A DNA stretch of 64,000 nucleotides, taken from positions 124,001 through 188,000 of the forward strand of contig JADJKO010000006.1 in NCBI GenBank assembly GCA_016705955.1, given 5' to 3'. The notes beneath the pieces are model-generated. The model worked only from the letters and a program-made list of their open reading frames with translations. It was not told the DNA's origin and searched no databases. The position numbers and the translations under genes were made by a program. The DNA is from Flavobacteriales bacterium. GTDB lineage: Bacteria > Bacteroidota > Bacteroidia > Flavobacteriales_F > PHOS-HE28. Numbering within the stretch: position 1 is the stretch's first letter; each line of letters starts with the position of its first letter. Of the stretch, positions 8,465-17,604 are shown piece after piece.

Positions 8465-11400
8465 TCAATTGGCCGACCGCACAAGGGATAGCGCGCATTG
8501 CAAGGTGTCGTCCAATTCCACTTGGTGTACACCGGGCGACCCGGCCGGAAGGGACGACACAATGACCTGGTCCTCAGGCGTTACGGCCAGGGTCTCAGAC
8601 AGGATATAGGCCGAATGCTGTTGCACGATCCGGGTCAGTCGGGCGTCACCAACATCAAGAATATGCAGGTGTATCCGATCGGTGACCTCGAATCCGCTCT
8701 CTTTGCGAAGGGTCTGGATCCGGCTGACCAGCTCCCGAGCAAGTCCTTCTTGACGAAGTTCATCCGATAAGGTGATGTCCAAGGCGACGGTGAGTTGACC
8801 GTCCGAAGCCACACTCAGGCCCGGGATGGTCTCGGCGGTGATCTCCACATCGTCGCGCAGGAGTTCCACCTCCTGACCCTCGACCGTGAGTTGCAGTGAA
8901 CCCTCGGTCTCCAGAGCGGCGATCTGTGCTTGGTCGAAGCCGTTCACTGCGGCTGCCACGCTCTTCATCAGCTTGCCCATGCGCGCGCCGAGCTTTTTGA
9001 AGTCGGGCTTGATCTTCTTGGCGAGCTTGCTTTCGCTGGGGTCGAGCATCACCAGTTCCTTCACGTTCACTTCGTTCAGTACCAATTCCTGGATCGCGGA
9101 AAGACGCTTGCGCATCGTCTCATCCAACACGGGCACCATCATGCGTTGCAAAGGCTGCCGTACGCGATGTCCTTCCTTCTTACGGATGCTGAGCACGAGC
9201 GAGGTGAGCTGTTGCGCGAGTTTGGTGCGCTCCTCCAGTTCGGTGTCGATCAGTTTCTCATCGGCCTTCGGCCAATCGCTAAGGTGAACACAGGCACCCG
9301 TGAGGTCGCGGTATAAACGGTCGGTGAAGAAAGGCGCGATCGGTGCACTGAGCATCGCCACGACCTCGAGACAGCGGTGCAGTGTTTGGAATGCAGCGGA
9401 CTTGTCGGTGCCGGTATCGCCTTTCCAGAAACGGCGACGGTTGAGGCGCACGTACCAGTTGCTCACATCCTCCACCACGAAGTCCTGGATGGCGCGCGCG
9501 GCGATGGTGGGTTCGTATTCGGTGTAGTTCGTGTCGGCCAGCTTGATCAATGAATTCAACCGCGAGAGAACCCAGCGATCCATCTCAGTCAATGCGCCCT
9601 CATCCCCCGACCCCTTCTCCCGGGGAGAAGGGGGGACATACTTGTCGATGTTCGCGTAGAGCGCGAAGAAGTTGTATGTGTTGAATAGCGCGCGGAAGAA
9701 CTTGCGCTGCACCTCGGTGATGCCCTCCGCGTCGAACTTCAAATTGTCCCAGGGTGATGCGTTGCTGATCATGTACCAGCGCACCGCATCGGCACCGTAC
9801 TCATCGAGCGTCTTGAACGGGTCCACGGCGTTGCCGAGGCGCTTGCTCATTTTCTGGCCGTTCTTGTCCAACACGAGGCCATTGCTCACCACGGCCTTGT
9901 ATGCGACCTGATCGAAGACGAGCGTGCTGATCGCATGCAGTGTGTAGAACCAACCGCGCGTTTGATCGACGCCTTCAGCGATGAAATCAGCGGGGAATTT
10001 CTCTTTCAGGTCGGCTTCGTTCTCGAAAGGGTAGTGCAATTGCGCGTAGGGCATCGCGCCGCTATCGAACCACACATCGATGAGGTCGGTCTCTCTCGTC
10101 ATCGGTTTGCCGCTTGGCGACACCAGGACGATGTTGTCGGCGTAAGGACGATGCAGATCGACGGTGTCGTAATTGGCGTCGCTCATGTCCGCTGGGTCGA
10201 AGGCGGCGATCGGATCCGCAGGCATGTTGCCTGCGGCGACGCTACGCGCGATCTCCTCCTTCAATTGCTTCAACGAACCAATGCAAAGCTCCTCGTCGCC
10301 ATCCTCCGTGCGCCAGATCGGGAGCGGCACGCCCCAGTATCGGCTGCGCGAAAGGTTCCAGTCCTGCAGGTTCTCCAGCCAGTTGCCGAAGCGACCCGTG
10401 CCGGTGCTTTCCGGTTTCCAGTTGATGGTCTTGTTCAGCGCGATCAGTCGGTCCTTCTTCGAGGTGACGCGCACGAACCAACTGTCCAATGGGTAATAGA
10501 GGATCGGCTTGTCGGTGCGCCAGCAATGCGGATAGTTGTGCTCGTACTTCTCCACCTTGAAGGCACGGCCCATCTCCTTCAGCTTGATGCTGATCTCCAC
10601 ATCGACGCTCTTCTCAGGCGCCGTTCCGGCTGGGTAGTATTCGTTCTTCACATACTTGCCCGCGAACTCGCCCATCTCCTTGGTGAAGCGGCCTTGCAGG
10701 TCCACCAAGGTGAGCGTGCCGATGTTGTGCTGACGCGCCACGCGCATGTCGTCCGCACCGAAACTGGGTGCCGTGTGGACCACGCCTGTGCCGTCCTCCG
10801 TGGTCACGAAATCGCCGCCGATCACCTTGAAGGCATCGCCGCCTTCAGGTGTTCCGTAGGGTAGGAGTTGCTCGTAGCGGATGCCTTCGAGATCGTAGCC
10901 GTAATACTCACCAGCGCGTTTCCATGGTATGTTCTTGCCACTTCCATCATAGACCCGGAATGGGTCAGGCTCGTTTGGTCCAAGTGTCCGGGCAATCTCT
11001 CGAAGGAAATCCGGGTTGTTCTTCTCTTGGAAATATCGGCCCATCAGCAAAATGGGCTTGGCTAGAATTACTGTTTGCGGTTCTCCGGTGTAAGGATTGA
11101 ACGTCTTCACACGAGAATAGAGCTGCGAAGGCATTATCGTAAGCGCAGTATTACTCGGCAAGGTCCATGGAGTGGTTGTCCAAGCCATGATGAAGACATC
11201 GCCGAACGCATCCGCGAACAAGAACTCGCTCTTTGCGTCCCGCTTCACCTTGAATAGCGCCACCACGCTGGTGTCCTTCACCGGTTTGTAGGTGCCGGGC
11301 TGGTTCAGTTCGTGGGAGCTGAGGCCTGTTCCGGCGGCCGGAGAATACGGCTGGATGGTATAGCCCTTGTACAAGAGGTCCTGGTCGTAGAGCTGCTTCA

Positions 11401-11893
11401 ACAACCACCACACGCTCTCGATGTACTTGGTCTTGTACGTGACGTACGGATGCTCCAGGTCCAGCCAGAACCCGATCCGCCGCGTCATGTCGTTCCACAC
11501 ATCGGTGTAGCGCATCACAGCCTTCTTGCAGGCCGCATTGTATTCCTCGATGCTGATCTTCTTGCCGATGTCCTCCTTGGTGATGCCGAGCTCCTTCTCC
11601 ACACCGAGTTCGATCGGCAGACCGTGGGTGTCCCAACCCGCTTTGCGGTGTACGAGCTTACCCTTCTGGGTCTGGTAGCGGCAGAAGATGTCCTTGATCG
11701 CTCGCGCCATCACATGGTGGATGCCGGGCAATCCGTTGGCGCTGGGTGGACCTTCGTAGAAGACGAAGGGCGGCGCGTCCTTGCGCAGTTCAAGGCTCTG
11801 GCCGAAGGTGTCCTCGGCCTCCCACTGCTTCAATACCTCCTCGGCGACCTTGGGCAGGTCGAGTTCATCATACTGCGGGAAACGCTTGTCCAT
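8465..11893 (-). CDS. ileS: Isoleucyl-tRNA synthetase
   Basis: Class I aminoacyl-tRNA synthetase charging tRNA-Ile, cytosolic, 1142 aa. Motifs: ATP-binding PPSANGLPGIHH (HIGH equivalent), a WDTHGLP segment, the CP1 editing domain with TTEDGTGVVHTAPSFG, KMSKRLGN (KMSKS loop), and a C-terminal anticodon-binding region without the zinc-ribbon cysteines of the E. coli enzyme. Length and motifs fit the long, eukaryote-like form usual in this phylum. The start at MDKRFPQYDELD (11893) is preferred over 11917, because a TACCTTTG -7-like box covers 11915-11922. First gene of the ileS-dksA-lspA block. Confidence 0.96.
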   Translation of the reverse strand: MDKRFPQYDELDLPKVAEEVLKQWEAEDTFGQSLELRKDAPPFVFYEGPPSANGLPGIHHVMARAIKDIFCRYQTQKGKLVHRKAGWDTHGLPIELGVEKELGITKEDIGKKISIEEYNAACKKAVMRYTDVWNDMTRRIGFWLDLEHPYVTYKTKYIESVWWLLKQLYDQDLLYKGYTIQPYSPAAGTGLSSHELNQPGTYKPVKDTSVVALFKVKRDAKSEFLFADAFGDVFIMAWTTTPWTLPSNTALTIMPSQLYSRVKTFNPYTGEPQTVILAKPILLMGRYFQEKNNPDFLREIARTLGPNEPDPFRVYDGSGKNIPWKRAGEYYGYDLEGIRYEQLLPYGTPEGGDAFKVIGGDFVTTEDGTGVVHTAPSFGADDMRVARQHNIGTLTLVDLQGRFTKEMGEFAGKYVKNEYYPAGTAPEKSVDVEISIKLKEMGRAFKVEKYEHNYPHCWRTDKPILYYPLDSWFVRVTSKKDRLIALNKTINWKPESTGTGRFGNWLENLQDWNLSRSRYWGVPLPIWRTEDGDEELCIGSLKQLKEEIARSVAAGNMPADPIAAFDPADMSDANYDTVDLHRPYADNIVLVSPSGKPMTRETDLIDVWFDSGAMPYAQLHYPFENEADLKEKFPADFIAEGVDQTRGWFYTLHAISTLVFDQVAYKAVVSNGLVLDKNGQKMSKRLGNAVDPFKTLDEYGADAVRWYMISNASPWDNLKFDAEGITEVQRKFFRALFNTYNFFALYANIDKYVPPSPREKGSGDEGALTEMDRWVLSRLNSLIKLADTNYTEYEPTIAARAIQDFVVEDVSNWYVRLNRRRFWKGDTGTDKSAAFQTLHRCLEVVAMLSAPIAPFFTDRLYRDLTGACVHLSDWPKADEKLIDTELEERTKLAQQLTSLVLSIRKKEGHRVRQPLQRMMVPVLDETMRKRLSAIQELVLNEVNVKELVMLDPSESKLAKKIKPDFKKLGARMGKLMKSVAAAVNGFDQAQIAALETEGSLQLTVEGQEVELLRDDVEITAETIPGLSVASDGQLTVALDITLSDELRQEGLARELVSRIQTLRKESGFEVTDRIHLHILDVGDARLTRIVQQHSAYILSETLAVTPEDQVIVSSLPAGSPGVHQVELDDTLQCALSLVRSAN

Positions 11894-11914
11894 CGCGGGT
11901 TCTTGAAAAGCGGC

Positions 11915-11922
11915 CAAAGGTA
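11915..11922 (-). promoter_or_regulatory. Candidate -7 box for ileS
   Basis: TACCTTTG on the minus strand is an exact TAnnTTTG match 21 bp before the ATG at 11893. No good -33 TTG was seen. It argues against translation starting at 11917. Confidence 0.4.
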
Positions 11923-12107
11923 GCCGCGCTGAGTGTCATGGATGTTGGACCCATTGCCCATTGCTTTTCGATCGTGCTTAGGGATCTTGTGCCTGTGCGC
12001 GGGCAGGATCTCAATGACCAGGACCCAGTGCCTAGTAGAAATGTGACCGCAAAGTCGGATCACCGTCTTTTTGAAGTAACTTTTCAACCCAAACCAAACC
12101 CCTCATC

Positions 12108-13046
12108 ATGAAACGAATACTACTCGGACTCGGCGCCTTCGCACTTATTAGTAGCCTGTCGGCGCAAACCATTTTGATCTACGAGGACTTCGACGCGCAG
12201 ACGTCTGGCGCCTTGGTCGCCCAAACGCTTGGTGCGCCATGGAATACCTGGGGCCAAGCACCCGGCGGCAGCGAGGATACCCCGATCAGCGATGAACAAG
12301 CCTACTCCGGAACCTTGAGCATGAAGGTGAGCGGAGTGGCGGCTGGCGGCCCTACCGACCTGATCCTGGAATTGGGGGATCGGACCACCGGGCTGTATGG
12401 CCTGAGTTGGTACATGTACATCCCCACGGGCTCTGGTGGATACTTCAACATCCAACACAACCAGGTCCCCGGTGCTGGAAGTTGGATGAACGATATCACA
12501 TTCCTTCCGGATGGCACTATCGAATACTTGGTGAATGCGGTGACCGCGACCGGAACCTATCCACATGATCAGTGGTTCAATGTGATCATGGTCCTGGACT
12601 TGATCAATATGCAGGGAACGGTCGCCATAGACGGTACCATCCAGTACACGTGGATGACCGATGTACCCGGACCCAGCCAGCTTGGCGGCATCGACTTCTT
12701 CGCCTATGCGGGTGGCGCCCCCAATGTGCCATTGTTCTATGTGGATGACGTATCATTCATCGAGCTGCCCTCACAGGGCTTGGAAGAGGCTGTTGAAGCT
12801 TCGTTCAATACCTATCCCAACCCCACCGAAGGCAATGTGGTGATCGAATGGACCGGCGCGTCGGCGAACGCCCTTGTGGATGTGCTGGACATGACCGGTC
12901 GCGTGCTTGTCGCTCCCCGGACCGCACAGCGCATTGGAATCACCTCTCGGACCCAAGTGGACCTCTCTGCGTTCTCAGAAGGGATGTATTTCGTGCGACT
13001 GCGTGATGGAAGCCGTGAAGAGGTGCGTCGTGTGATCAAGCATTGA
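12108..13046 (+). CDS. Secreted T9SS type A sorting-domain protein
   Basis: 312 aa exported protein. The signal peptide MKRILLGLGAFALISSLSAQ is followed by a beta-sandwich of about 200 residues resembling LamG/carbohydrate-binding folds (YEDFDAQTSG..., FYVDDVSFIELP). The C-terminal sorting domain has the usual signposts: FNTYPNPTEGNVVIEW, VDVLDMTGRVL, FSEGMYFVRLRDG, and the basic end RRVIKH. Expected route: Sec export, then T9SS translocation and surface anchoring or release (known for this domain class). Ligand unknown. Stand-alone gene followed by a hairpin terminator. Confidence 0.88.
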   Translation: MKRILLGLGAFALISSLSAQTILIYEDFDAQTSGALVAQTLGAPWNTWGQAPGGSEDTPISDEQAYSGTLSMKVSGVAAGGPTDLILELGDRTTGLYGLSWYMYIPTGSGGYFNIQHNQVPGAGSWMNDITFLPDGTIEYLVNAVTATGTYPHDQWFNVIMVLDLINMQGTVAIDGTIQYTWMTDVPGPSQLGGIDFFAYAGGAPNVPLFYVDDVSFIELPSQGLEEAVEASFNTYPNPTEGNVVIEWTGASANALVDVLDMTGRVLVAPRTAQRIGITSRTQVDLSAFSEGMYFVRLRDGSREEVRRVIKH

Positions 13047-13063
13047 TCGAGAATTAGTGGATC

Positions 13064-13097
13064 GGGGCACCCGCTGGAAGGCGGGTGCTCCTGTTTT
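13064..13097 (+). terminator. Rho-independent terminator after the T9SS protein
   Basis: The GGGGCACCCGC arm pairs with GCGGGTGCTCC across a six-base loop (one G-T pair) and is followed by TGTTTT, 18 bp after the stop codon. Confidence 0.75.
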
Positions 13098-13273
13098 AGG
13101 GTGTTCCCGTTCGGAAGCAGCATCTCCGCGCGCCCCGTTCCCTGTTCCGGACATACCGTTCCCTGCCTTAGGAGCAGCGGAACATACCACGGCGTCGGGC
13201 CTTGCGTTCCTTTAGCCGGGCATCCTCACCTACTTACCGCACCGTTCTGTTAGCGCTGAACGAGGAAGGTTAC
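13098..13273. other. Intergenic spacer, no gene recognised
   Basis: Part of the 332 bp gap between the T9SS protein and exbB. No convincing open frame, tRNA or structured RNA was seen. It includes several GTTCC-type short repeats (gttccc, gttccctg, gttccgga) of unclear meaning. Confidence 0.5.
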
Positions 13274-13281
13274 TAGGTTTG
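13274..13281 (+). promoter_or_regulatory. Candidate -7 box for the exbB operon
   Basis: TAGGTTTG matches TAnnTTTG and would leave a leader of roughly 90 nt before exbB. The -33 region is poor. Confidence 0.3.
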
Positions 13282-13378
13282 CGACCCCTGATCGGGTCCA
13301 TCTGCCGCTAAAGCGATGGTCCGAAATGAACAGAGCAGGATCAACCGAGCAATCGAACCAACCCAAAGCCGACCTCCA

Positions 13379-14191
13379 ATGAGCAATGAGAAAAGCGGGA
13401 AGATGAATTCACTCTTCGTGGCCATCGTCTTTCCCCTGGTGCTGATCATCAGCGTGTCCATCTACATGTTCGTACTGGGCGACCCGTCGAACTTCCAGAA
13501 CAACGACCCGATAAACGGGCACCCGATCGACATCAACCCGGGTAAATTGTATGGCACCATTTACAAGGGTGGTTTCATCGTGCCGATCCTGATCAGTGTG
13601 AACCTGATCGTCATCGTTTTCGCCGTGGAGCGTTTCATCACCCTCGCCCGTGCGAAGGGCAAGGGCCGCATAGACAGCTTCATCATTGAGGTGCGCAGGC
13701 ACTTGGCGAATGATGATGTGGAAAAGGCCGTTGAGGTGTGCGACGAACAGAAAGGATCCGTAGCCAGCGTGATGCGCAGTGGCATGGAGAAGTACAAGAC
13801 GGTGCTGTATGATGCGGCCCATGACAAGGAGACCCGCTTGCAAGCAGTGAAGCAGGAGTTGGAGGAAGCGACCGCGCTTGAATTGCCGATGCTCACCAAG
13901 AACATGGTGATCCTTTCCACCTGTGCGAGCATCAGTACGCTGCTCGGCCTGATCGGAACCGTACTCGGTATGATCAGGGCCTTCAGTGCGTTGGCCACTT
14001 CGGGTACGCCGGATGCCACGGCACTATCCACCGGTATCTCCGAGGCTCTGATCAACACGGCATTCGGTATCACGGGATCGTGCATCGCCATCATCTTCTT
14101 CAATTATTTCAGCAACCGGATCGACGCCATCACCCATGGTATCGACGAGGCGGGGTTCAGCATCAGCAAGACCTTGGCCCTCCACAAATAA
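13379..14191 (+). CDS. exbB: MotA/TolQ/ExbB proton channel family protein
   Basis: Inner-membrane channel subunit that, with ExbD, couples proton flow to TonB. 270 aa from MSNEKSGKMNS. Membrane segments: about 10-32 (LFVAIVFPLVLIISVSIYMF), 65-85, 175-200 (STCASISTLLGLIGTVLGMI, the MotA-fold core) and 215-240 (NTAFGITGSCIAIIFFNYF). Gene order exbB-exbD-exbD-tonB makes the assignment firm; the long N-terminal extension with an extra membrane helix is typical of Bacteroidota homologues. The frame is open 21 codons upstream but lacks family similarity there. Confidence 0.9.
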   Translation: MSNEKSGKMNSLFVAIVFPLVLIISVSIYMFVLGDPSNFQNNDPINGHPIDINPGKLYGTIYKGGFIVPILISVNLIVIVFAVERFITLARAKGKGRIDSFIIEVRRHLANDDVEKAVEVCDEQKGSVASVMRSGMEKYKTVLYDAAHDKETRLQAVKQELEEATALELPMLTKNMVILSTCASISTLLGLIGTVLGMIRAFSALATSGTPDATALSTGISEALINTAFGITGSCIAIIFFNYFSNRIDAITHGIDEAGFSISKTLALHK

Positions 14192-14236
14192 TGGCAGGAG
14201 CGATGCTTGCATCGCCCAACCCTAACAAAGCGCACC

Positions 14237-14866
14237 ATGCCAAAGCTGAAAATGCCGAAGGGCAGTCCCGCCCTGGACATGACACCCATGGTGGATCTGG
14301 CCTTCCTGCTGGTGACCTTCTTCATGCTCACCGCGCAGTTCCGGCCGGAGGAAGCGGTGGTGGTCGATACGCCCACCTCCATGTCCGAGTCGCCCATCCC
14401 GATGACCAATATGATGACGATCCTGGTGGATACCGCAGGCCATGTGTTCTGGGACATGACCGACAAGGGAGTTCGTTTCGCAGTTCTGGAGGAGCTTGGG
14501 AAGAAGGTGAACTATGTCCCGAGCCAAGAGGACAAGATCAAGTTCGCCAATGTCGGGCCGGTGGGCATACCGATCCAACAATTGCAAGCGTTCCTTGCGT
14601 TGGACAGTGGCGACGACCGGAAGGAGTTCACGGCCAAGTTCCAGGGCATCCCATTGGATAGCGCCAACAACCAATTGCGCGACTGGATCATGGTCACACG
14701 GAACATCTTCTACAAGGATGCTCAGACCAACCCGATCGTGGCGCTGAAGGCGGATGGTAATACCAACTACAGCCGGGTGGCTGAAGTGATCCGGACCTTC
14801 CAAGCACCGGGCATCCAGATCAGTAAGTTCAAGATGATCACCGACCTCGAATCATCGAGGATGTAA
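14237..14866 (+). CDS. exbD: Biopolymer transporter ExbD (first copy)
   Basis: 209 aa, single N-terminal membrane helix. The proton-carrying aspartate lies in DMTPMVDLAFLLVTFFML. A periplasmic domain follows, carrying an insertion relative to the short E. coli protein (QEDKIKFANVGPVGIPIQQL...). It starts 45 bp after exbB at MPKLKMPKGSPALD. The in-frame upstream Met at 14207 is unlikely. It works in the ExbB5-ExbD2 complex energising outer-membrane TonB-dependent transport. Confidence 0.9.
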   Translation: MPKLKMPKGSPALDMTPMVDLAFLLVTFFMLTAQFRPEEAVVVDTPTSMSESPIPMTNMMTILVDTAGHVFWDMTDKGVRFAVLEELGKKVNYVPSQEDKIKFANVGPVGIPIQQLQAFLALDSGDDRKEFTAKFQGIPLDSANNQLRDWIMVTRNIFYKDAQTNPIVALKADGNTNYSRVAEVIRTFQAPGIQISKFKMITDLESSRM

Positions 14867-14937
14867 GAACCGATCGAACCTTCCACCGGGTCCCGTGTAC
14901 GGGATGCTGATGGAAGGCCGACCACAGAGAACACACC

Positions 14938-15585
14938 ATGGCACAAGTACCCGAAGGTGGAGGAGGCGGCGGCGGACGCCACCAGAAGAAGCGGGCCAAG
15001 AAGGCCAGCACGCACATCGACATGACGCCGATGGTGGACTTGGCGTTCCTGCTGCTCACCTTCTTCATCCTTACCACCACCATGTACAAGCCGAGCACGT
15101 TGCAGATGACGTACCCGGTCCCGCCTCCACCCGGCTCGCCTCCGCCACCCCCTACGAAACTGGAGAATGCGGTGACCTTGTTGCTTACCAAGAGCGATCA
15201 GATCTTCTACTACTTCGGCCAGTTCTATCCAGCGGGGAACAAGGACGGAAAACCGCCCACCGCCTTGTCCCGGACCGATTTCAGCGAGGTGCGCAAGTTG
15301 CTCGTGGAGCGGAACAAGGAGACCATCGCGAAGCTGAACGATCTGGCAAGGCAATTCAACGACAAGAAGATCACCGAAGAGGAATACACCGCGCGGCGCA
15401 AGGAGCTCACCGGCTCGAAGGAGAACTTGAAGGCGATCATCAAGACGGACCCGGACGCCAAGTACCGCAACATGATCGATATGGTGGATGAAATGGACAT
15501 CAGCGGGATCGGCTCATACGGTGTGATGGACAGCTTGAAACGGGACGAGCAGGCGTTGCTCAACATCGAAAAGGCAAATCTTTAA
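14938..15585 (+). CDS. exbD: Biopolymer transporter ExbD (second copy)
   Basis: 215 aa. Begins with a Gly-rich and basic tail (VPEGGGGGGGRHQKKRAKK), then HIDMTPMVDLAFLLLTFFIL with the conserved Asp, a Pro-rich hinge (PPPPGSPPPPP) and a periplasmic domain with a charged helical insertion (about residues 115-175). Two different ExbD proteins next to one ExbB are common in this phylum and suggest a heterodimeric ExbD pair; that is inference. Stop is 3 bp before tonB. Confidence 0.9.
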   Translation: MAQVPEGGGGGGGRHQKKRAKKASTHIDMTPMVDLAFLLLTFFILTTTMYKPSTLQMTYPVPPPPGSPPPPPTKLENAVTLLLTKSDQIFYYFGQFYPAGNKDGKPPTALSRTDFSEVRKLLVERNKETIAKLNDLARQFNDKKITEEEYTARRKELTGSKENLKAIIKTDPDAKYRNMIDMVDEMDISGIGSYGVMDSLKRDEQALLNIEKANL

Positions 15586-15588
15586 GCC

Positions 15589-16440
15589 ATGACCACGCTC
15601 CTTGACTTCCTTACCGTGCTCCTTATGCTTTCGCCACTGCTCGTACTGGCGATGCTCATGTCATTGGACCTCGGCTGGAGCAACGTGCTGGCTGCGGCCC
15701 GCAACAATATGGTCTTCCTGGACCGCCAGCAGGCGTATGGCGCATTCGTGTTGCGCAGGGATTATGCGCGCGGCTTGGCAAAGGCATTGGTGGGCTCCAT
15801 CCTCCTGTTCGGGATCGCCATCGGAACACCGAAATTGGTCGCCGCGTTGAGCGGGGATGAAACCGTGGTGACCGAGAAGAAGATCGTGGACGTGAACCTC
15901 GACCTGTTCGAGGAGGAGAAGAAGGAGGAAGAGGTGCTTCCGCCGGTGGAACCCGAACCGATCAAGGTGGAGCAGGTGCAGTTCACGGAACTCACCGCAT
16001 CGGACGAGCCGGTGGAGGAACCGCCGCCGACCCAGGAGATCCTTCAGGAGACGAATGCCGGCACGGTAACGCAGGAGGGAGAGAAGATGGAGGCACCCCC
16101 GCCCCCGGTTCCGGAAGCCGAGCCACAGATCTTCACCATCGTGGAGGAGATGCCCGCTTTCCCGGGTGGCGAAGCGGAGTTGTTCAAGTACCTGAGCAAA
16201 GCGGTGAAGTACCCGCAAATGGCACAGGACGCCATGATCAGCGGCGTGGTGTATATGACCTTCGTGGTGGATGAGAACGGCAAGGTGCGCGACCCGAAAG
16301 TGTTGCGCGGTATTGGCGGTGGCTGCGACCAGGAGGCCATTCGTGTGGTGAAGGCCATGCCTGAATGGGAGCCCGGTAAGCAGCGCGGTAAGCCGGTGCG
16401 TGTGCAGTACAACCTGCCCATCCGTTTCACACTGAAGTGA
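15589..16440 (+). CDS. tonB: Energy transducer TonB
   Basis: 283 aa. N-terminal hydrophobic segment about 1-30, then the YGAFVLRRDYARGLAKAL stretch preceding a second membrane helix (about 62-80), as in many Bacteroidota TonB proteins. A Glu/Pro-rich periplasmic spacer follows (EEEKKEEEVLPPVEPEPIK...). The C-terminal TonB domain reads EEMPAFPGGEAELFKYLSKAV, KYPQMAQDAMISGVVYMTFVV, KVLRGIGGGCDQEAIRVVKAM. It transmits ExbB/ExbD energy to outer-membrane receptors. The predicted extra N-terminal helix is unusual compared with E. coli; a later start cannot be excluded. Confidence 0.92.
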   Translation: MTTLLDFLTVLLMLSPLLVLAMLMSLDLGWSNVLAAARNNMVFLDRQQAYGAFVLRRDYARGLAKALVGSILLFGIAIGTPKLVAALSGDETVVTEKKIVDVNLDLFEEEKKEEEVLPPVEPEPIKVEQVQFTELTASDEPVEEPPPTQEILQETNAGTVTQEGEKMEAPPPPVPEAEPQIFTIVEEMPAFPGGEAELFKYLSKAVKYPQMAQDAMISGVVYMTFVVDENGKVRDPKVLRGIGGGCDQEAIRVVKAMPEWEPGKQRGKPVRVQYNLPIRFTLK

Positions 16441-16491
16441 TCTTTGTGGGTCAGCACCTTTCGCGGCCAGGGATCCATTTCCGAGTTGATA

Positions 16492-16701
16492 ATGAAGGCG
16501 CTCTATATGATCCTTCGGATCGGCATGCCGATCGTTTATCTCTGTGCGGGATCGGCGTTGCTTCTCACTACCGTGGCGTTGGACATCGTTGTGCGGTATC
16601 GTGCGGCCATCGGCGGGGTGCTGTTGACCTACGGACTGCTTCGGATCGCATTGATCGTGAAAAAGTCCAGGCAGACCCGGGACGCTGATCCGGCAACATG
16701 A
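16492..16701 (+). CDS. Small hydrophobic protein, unknown
   Basis: 69 aa with two predicted membrane helices (ILRIGMPIVYLCAGSALLLT and AIGGVLLTYGLLRIALIV) and a short basic tail. It starts 51 bp after tonB and its stop overlaps the next ATG by four bases (ATGA), so it is very likely translated with the operon. Family not recognised; position suggests an accessory of the TonB system. Confidence 0.65.
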   Translation: MKALYMILRIGMPIVYLCAGSALLLTTVALDIVVRYRAAIGGVLLTYGLLRIALIVKKSRQTRDADPAT

Positions 16702-17588
16702 AACCCGTTGGCATGATCGCATGGTTTGGTACGGTGCTGCTTGCCGCATGCACCACCAACCCGCCGGATCCCCGATCGGATGATACCCCGACCAAGGGAG
16801 ACATCCTCGTGTTGGCCGACGAGGATTTCAGGATCATCCTTGAGTCGGAGAAGTTCGCGTTCGAGAGCATCTATGAGAACGCCAAGGTCCGGATCACCTA
16901 CCTGCCGGAAGCGGAGTTGCTCAAGCGGATGATGGACGACTCCGTTCGTGTCGTATTCACCACTTGCTTGCCTGGCGCCGAGCAGGAAGCCTACTTCAGG
17001 ACGCGGAACCTATCTCCGGATGTAGTGCCCGTGTTAACGGATGGTATTGCGCTCGTGCAGGGCCTGAAGGCGGCGGACGGTGCCATCACCCTCGACCAGC
17101 TCCGAGCAAGTATTTCAGAGGGGGCACAACCCAGGGCCTTGTTCGATGGCACCGGGACCGGCGTGGTGCGCAGCTTGGTGGATTCCTTGTTCGCAGGGGA
17201 TGCCTCGCAGGTGCGAACCGCAAGCACGATGGCGAACACCGACAGCTTAGTGCGAAGGATCGCGATCGACGACCGATCGGTCGGCCTGCTGTCCTTCGCC
17301 CGGATCAGTGACCTGGACAACCCTGCATGCAGGGCGCTGCGCGAAGGCCTGACCCTATGTGCCGTGAGTGACACCGGCGCAGCGGTCCTGCCGAACCAGT
17401 CCACCTTGGCCGATGGTAGTTACCCGCTTCGGCGTACGCTCTATGCCCTGCTGGTGGAAGGCCGCACCGGCCTTGGCACCGGTTTTGTTTCCTTTGTTGC
17501 CGGCTACAAAGGCCAACGGATCATCCTCAAATCCGGCTTGGCTCCGATCAGGGTCCCTGCCCGCAATGTGGAGATCATCAATCGATAG
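16698..17588 (+). CDS. PstS-like substrate-binding lipoprotein
   Basis: 296 aa. The signal peptide ends in lipobox LLAAC (Cys18), so it is probably lipid-anchored in the periplasm. The body resembles the PBP-like superfamily of phosphate-binding proteins (EDFRIILESEKFAFES..., FDGTGTGVVRSLVDSLF, VGLLSFARISDLDNP, YPLRRTLYALL, FVSFVAGYKGQRIILKSGL). No ABC permease or ATPase genes are nearby. Instead it sits behind exbB-exbD-exbD-tonB, an arrangement found repeatedly in this phylum, which suggests a role with the TonB complex rather than phosphate import (inference). Ligand unknown. Confidence 0.78.
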   Translation: MKPVGMIAWFGTVLLAACTTNPPDPRSDDTPTKGDILVLADEDFRIILESEKFAFESIYENAKVRITYLPEAELLKRMMDDSVRVVFTTCLPGAEQEAYFRTRNLSPDVVPVLTDGIALVQGLKAADGAITLDQLRASISEGAQPRALFDGTGTGVVRSLVDSLFAGDASQVRTASTMANTDSLVRRIAIDDRSVGLLSFARISDLDNPACRALREGLTLCAVSDTGAAVLPNQSTLADGSYPLRRTLYALLVEGRTGLGTGFVSFVAGYKGQRIILKSGLAPIRVPARNVEIINR

Positions 17589-17604
17589 GACCGTGAAAGA
17601 CCGA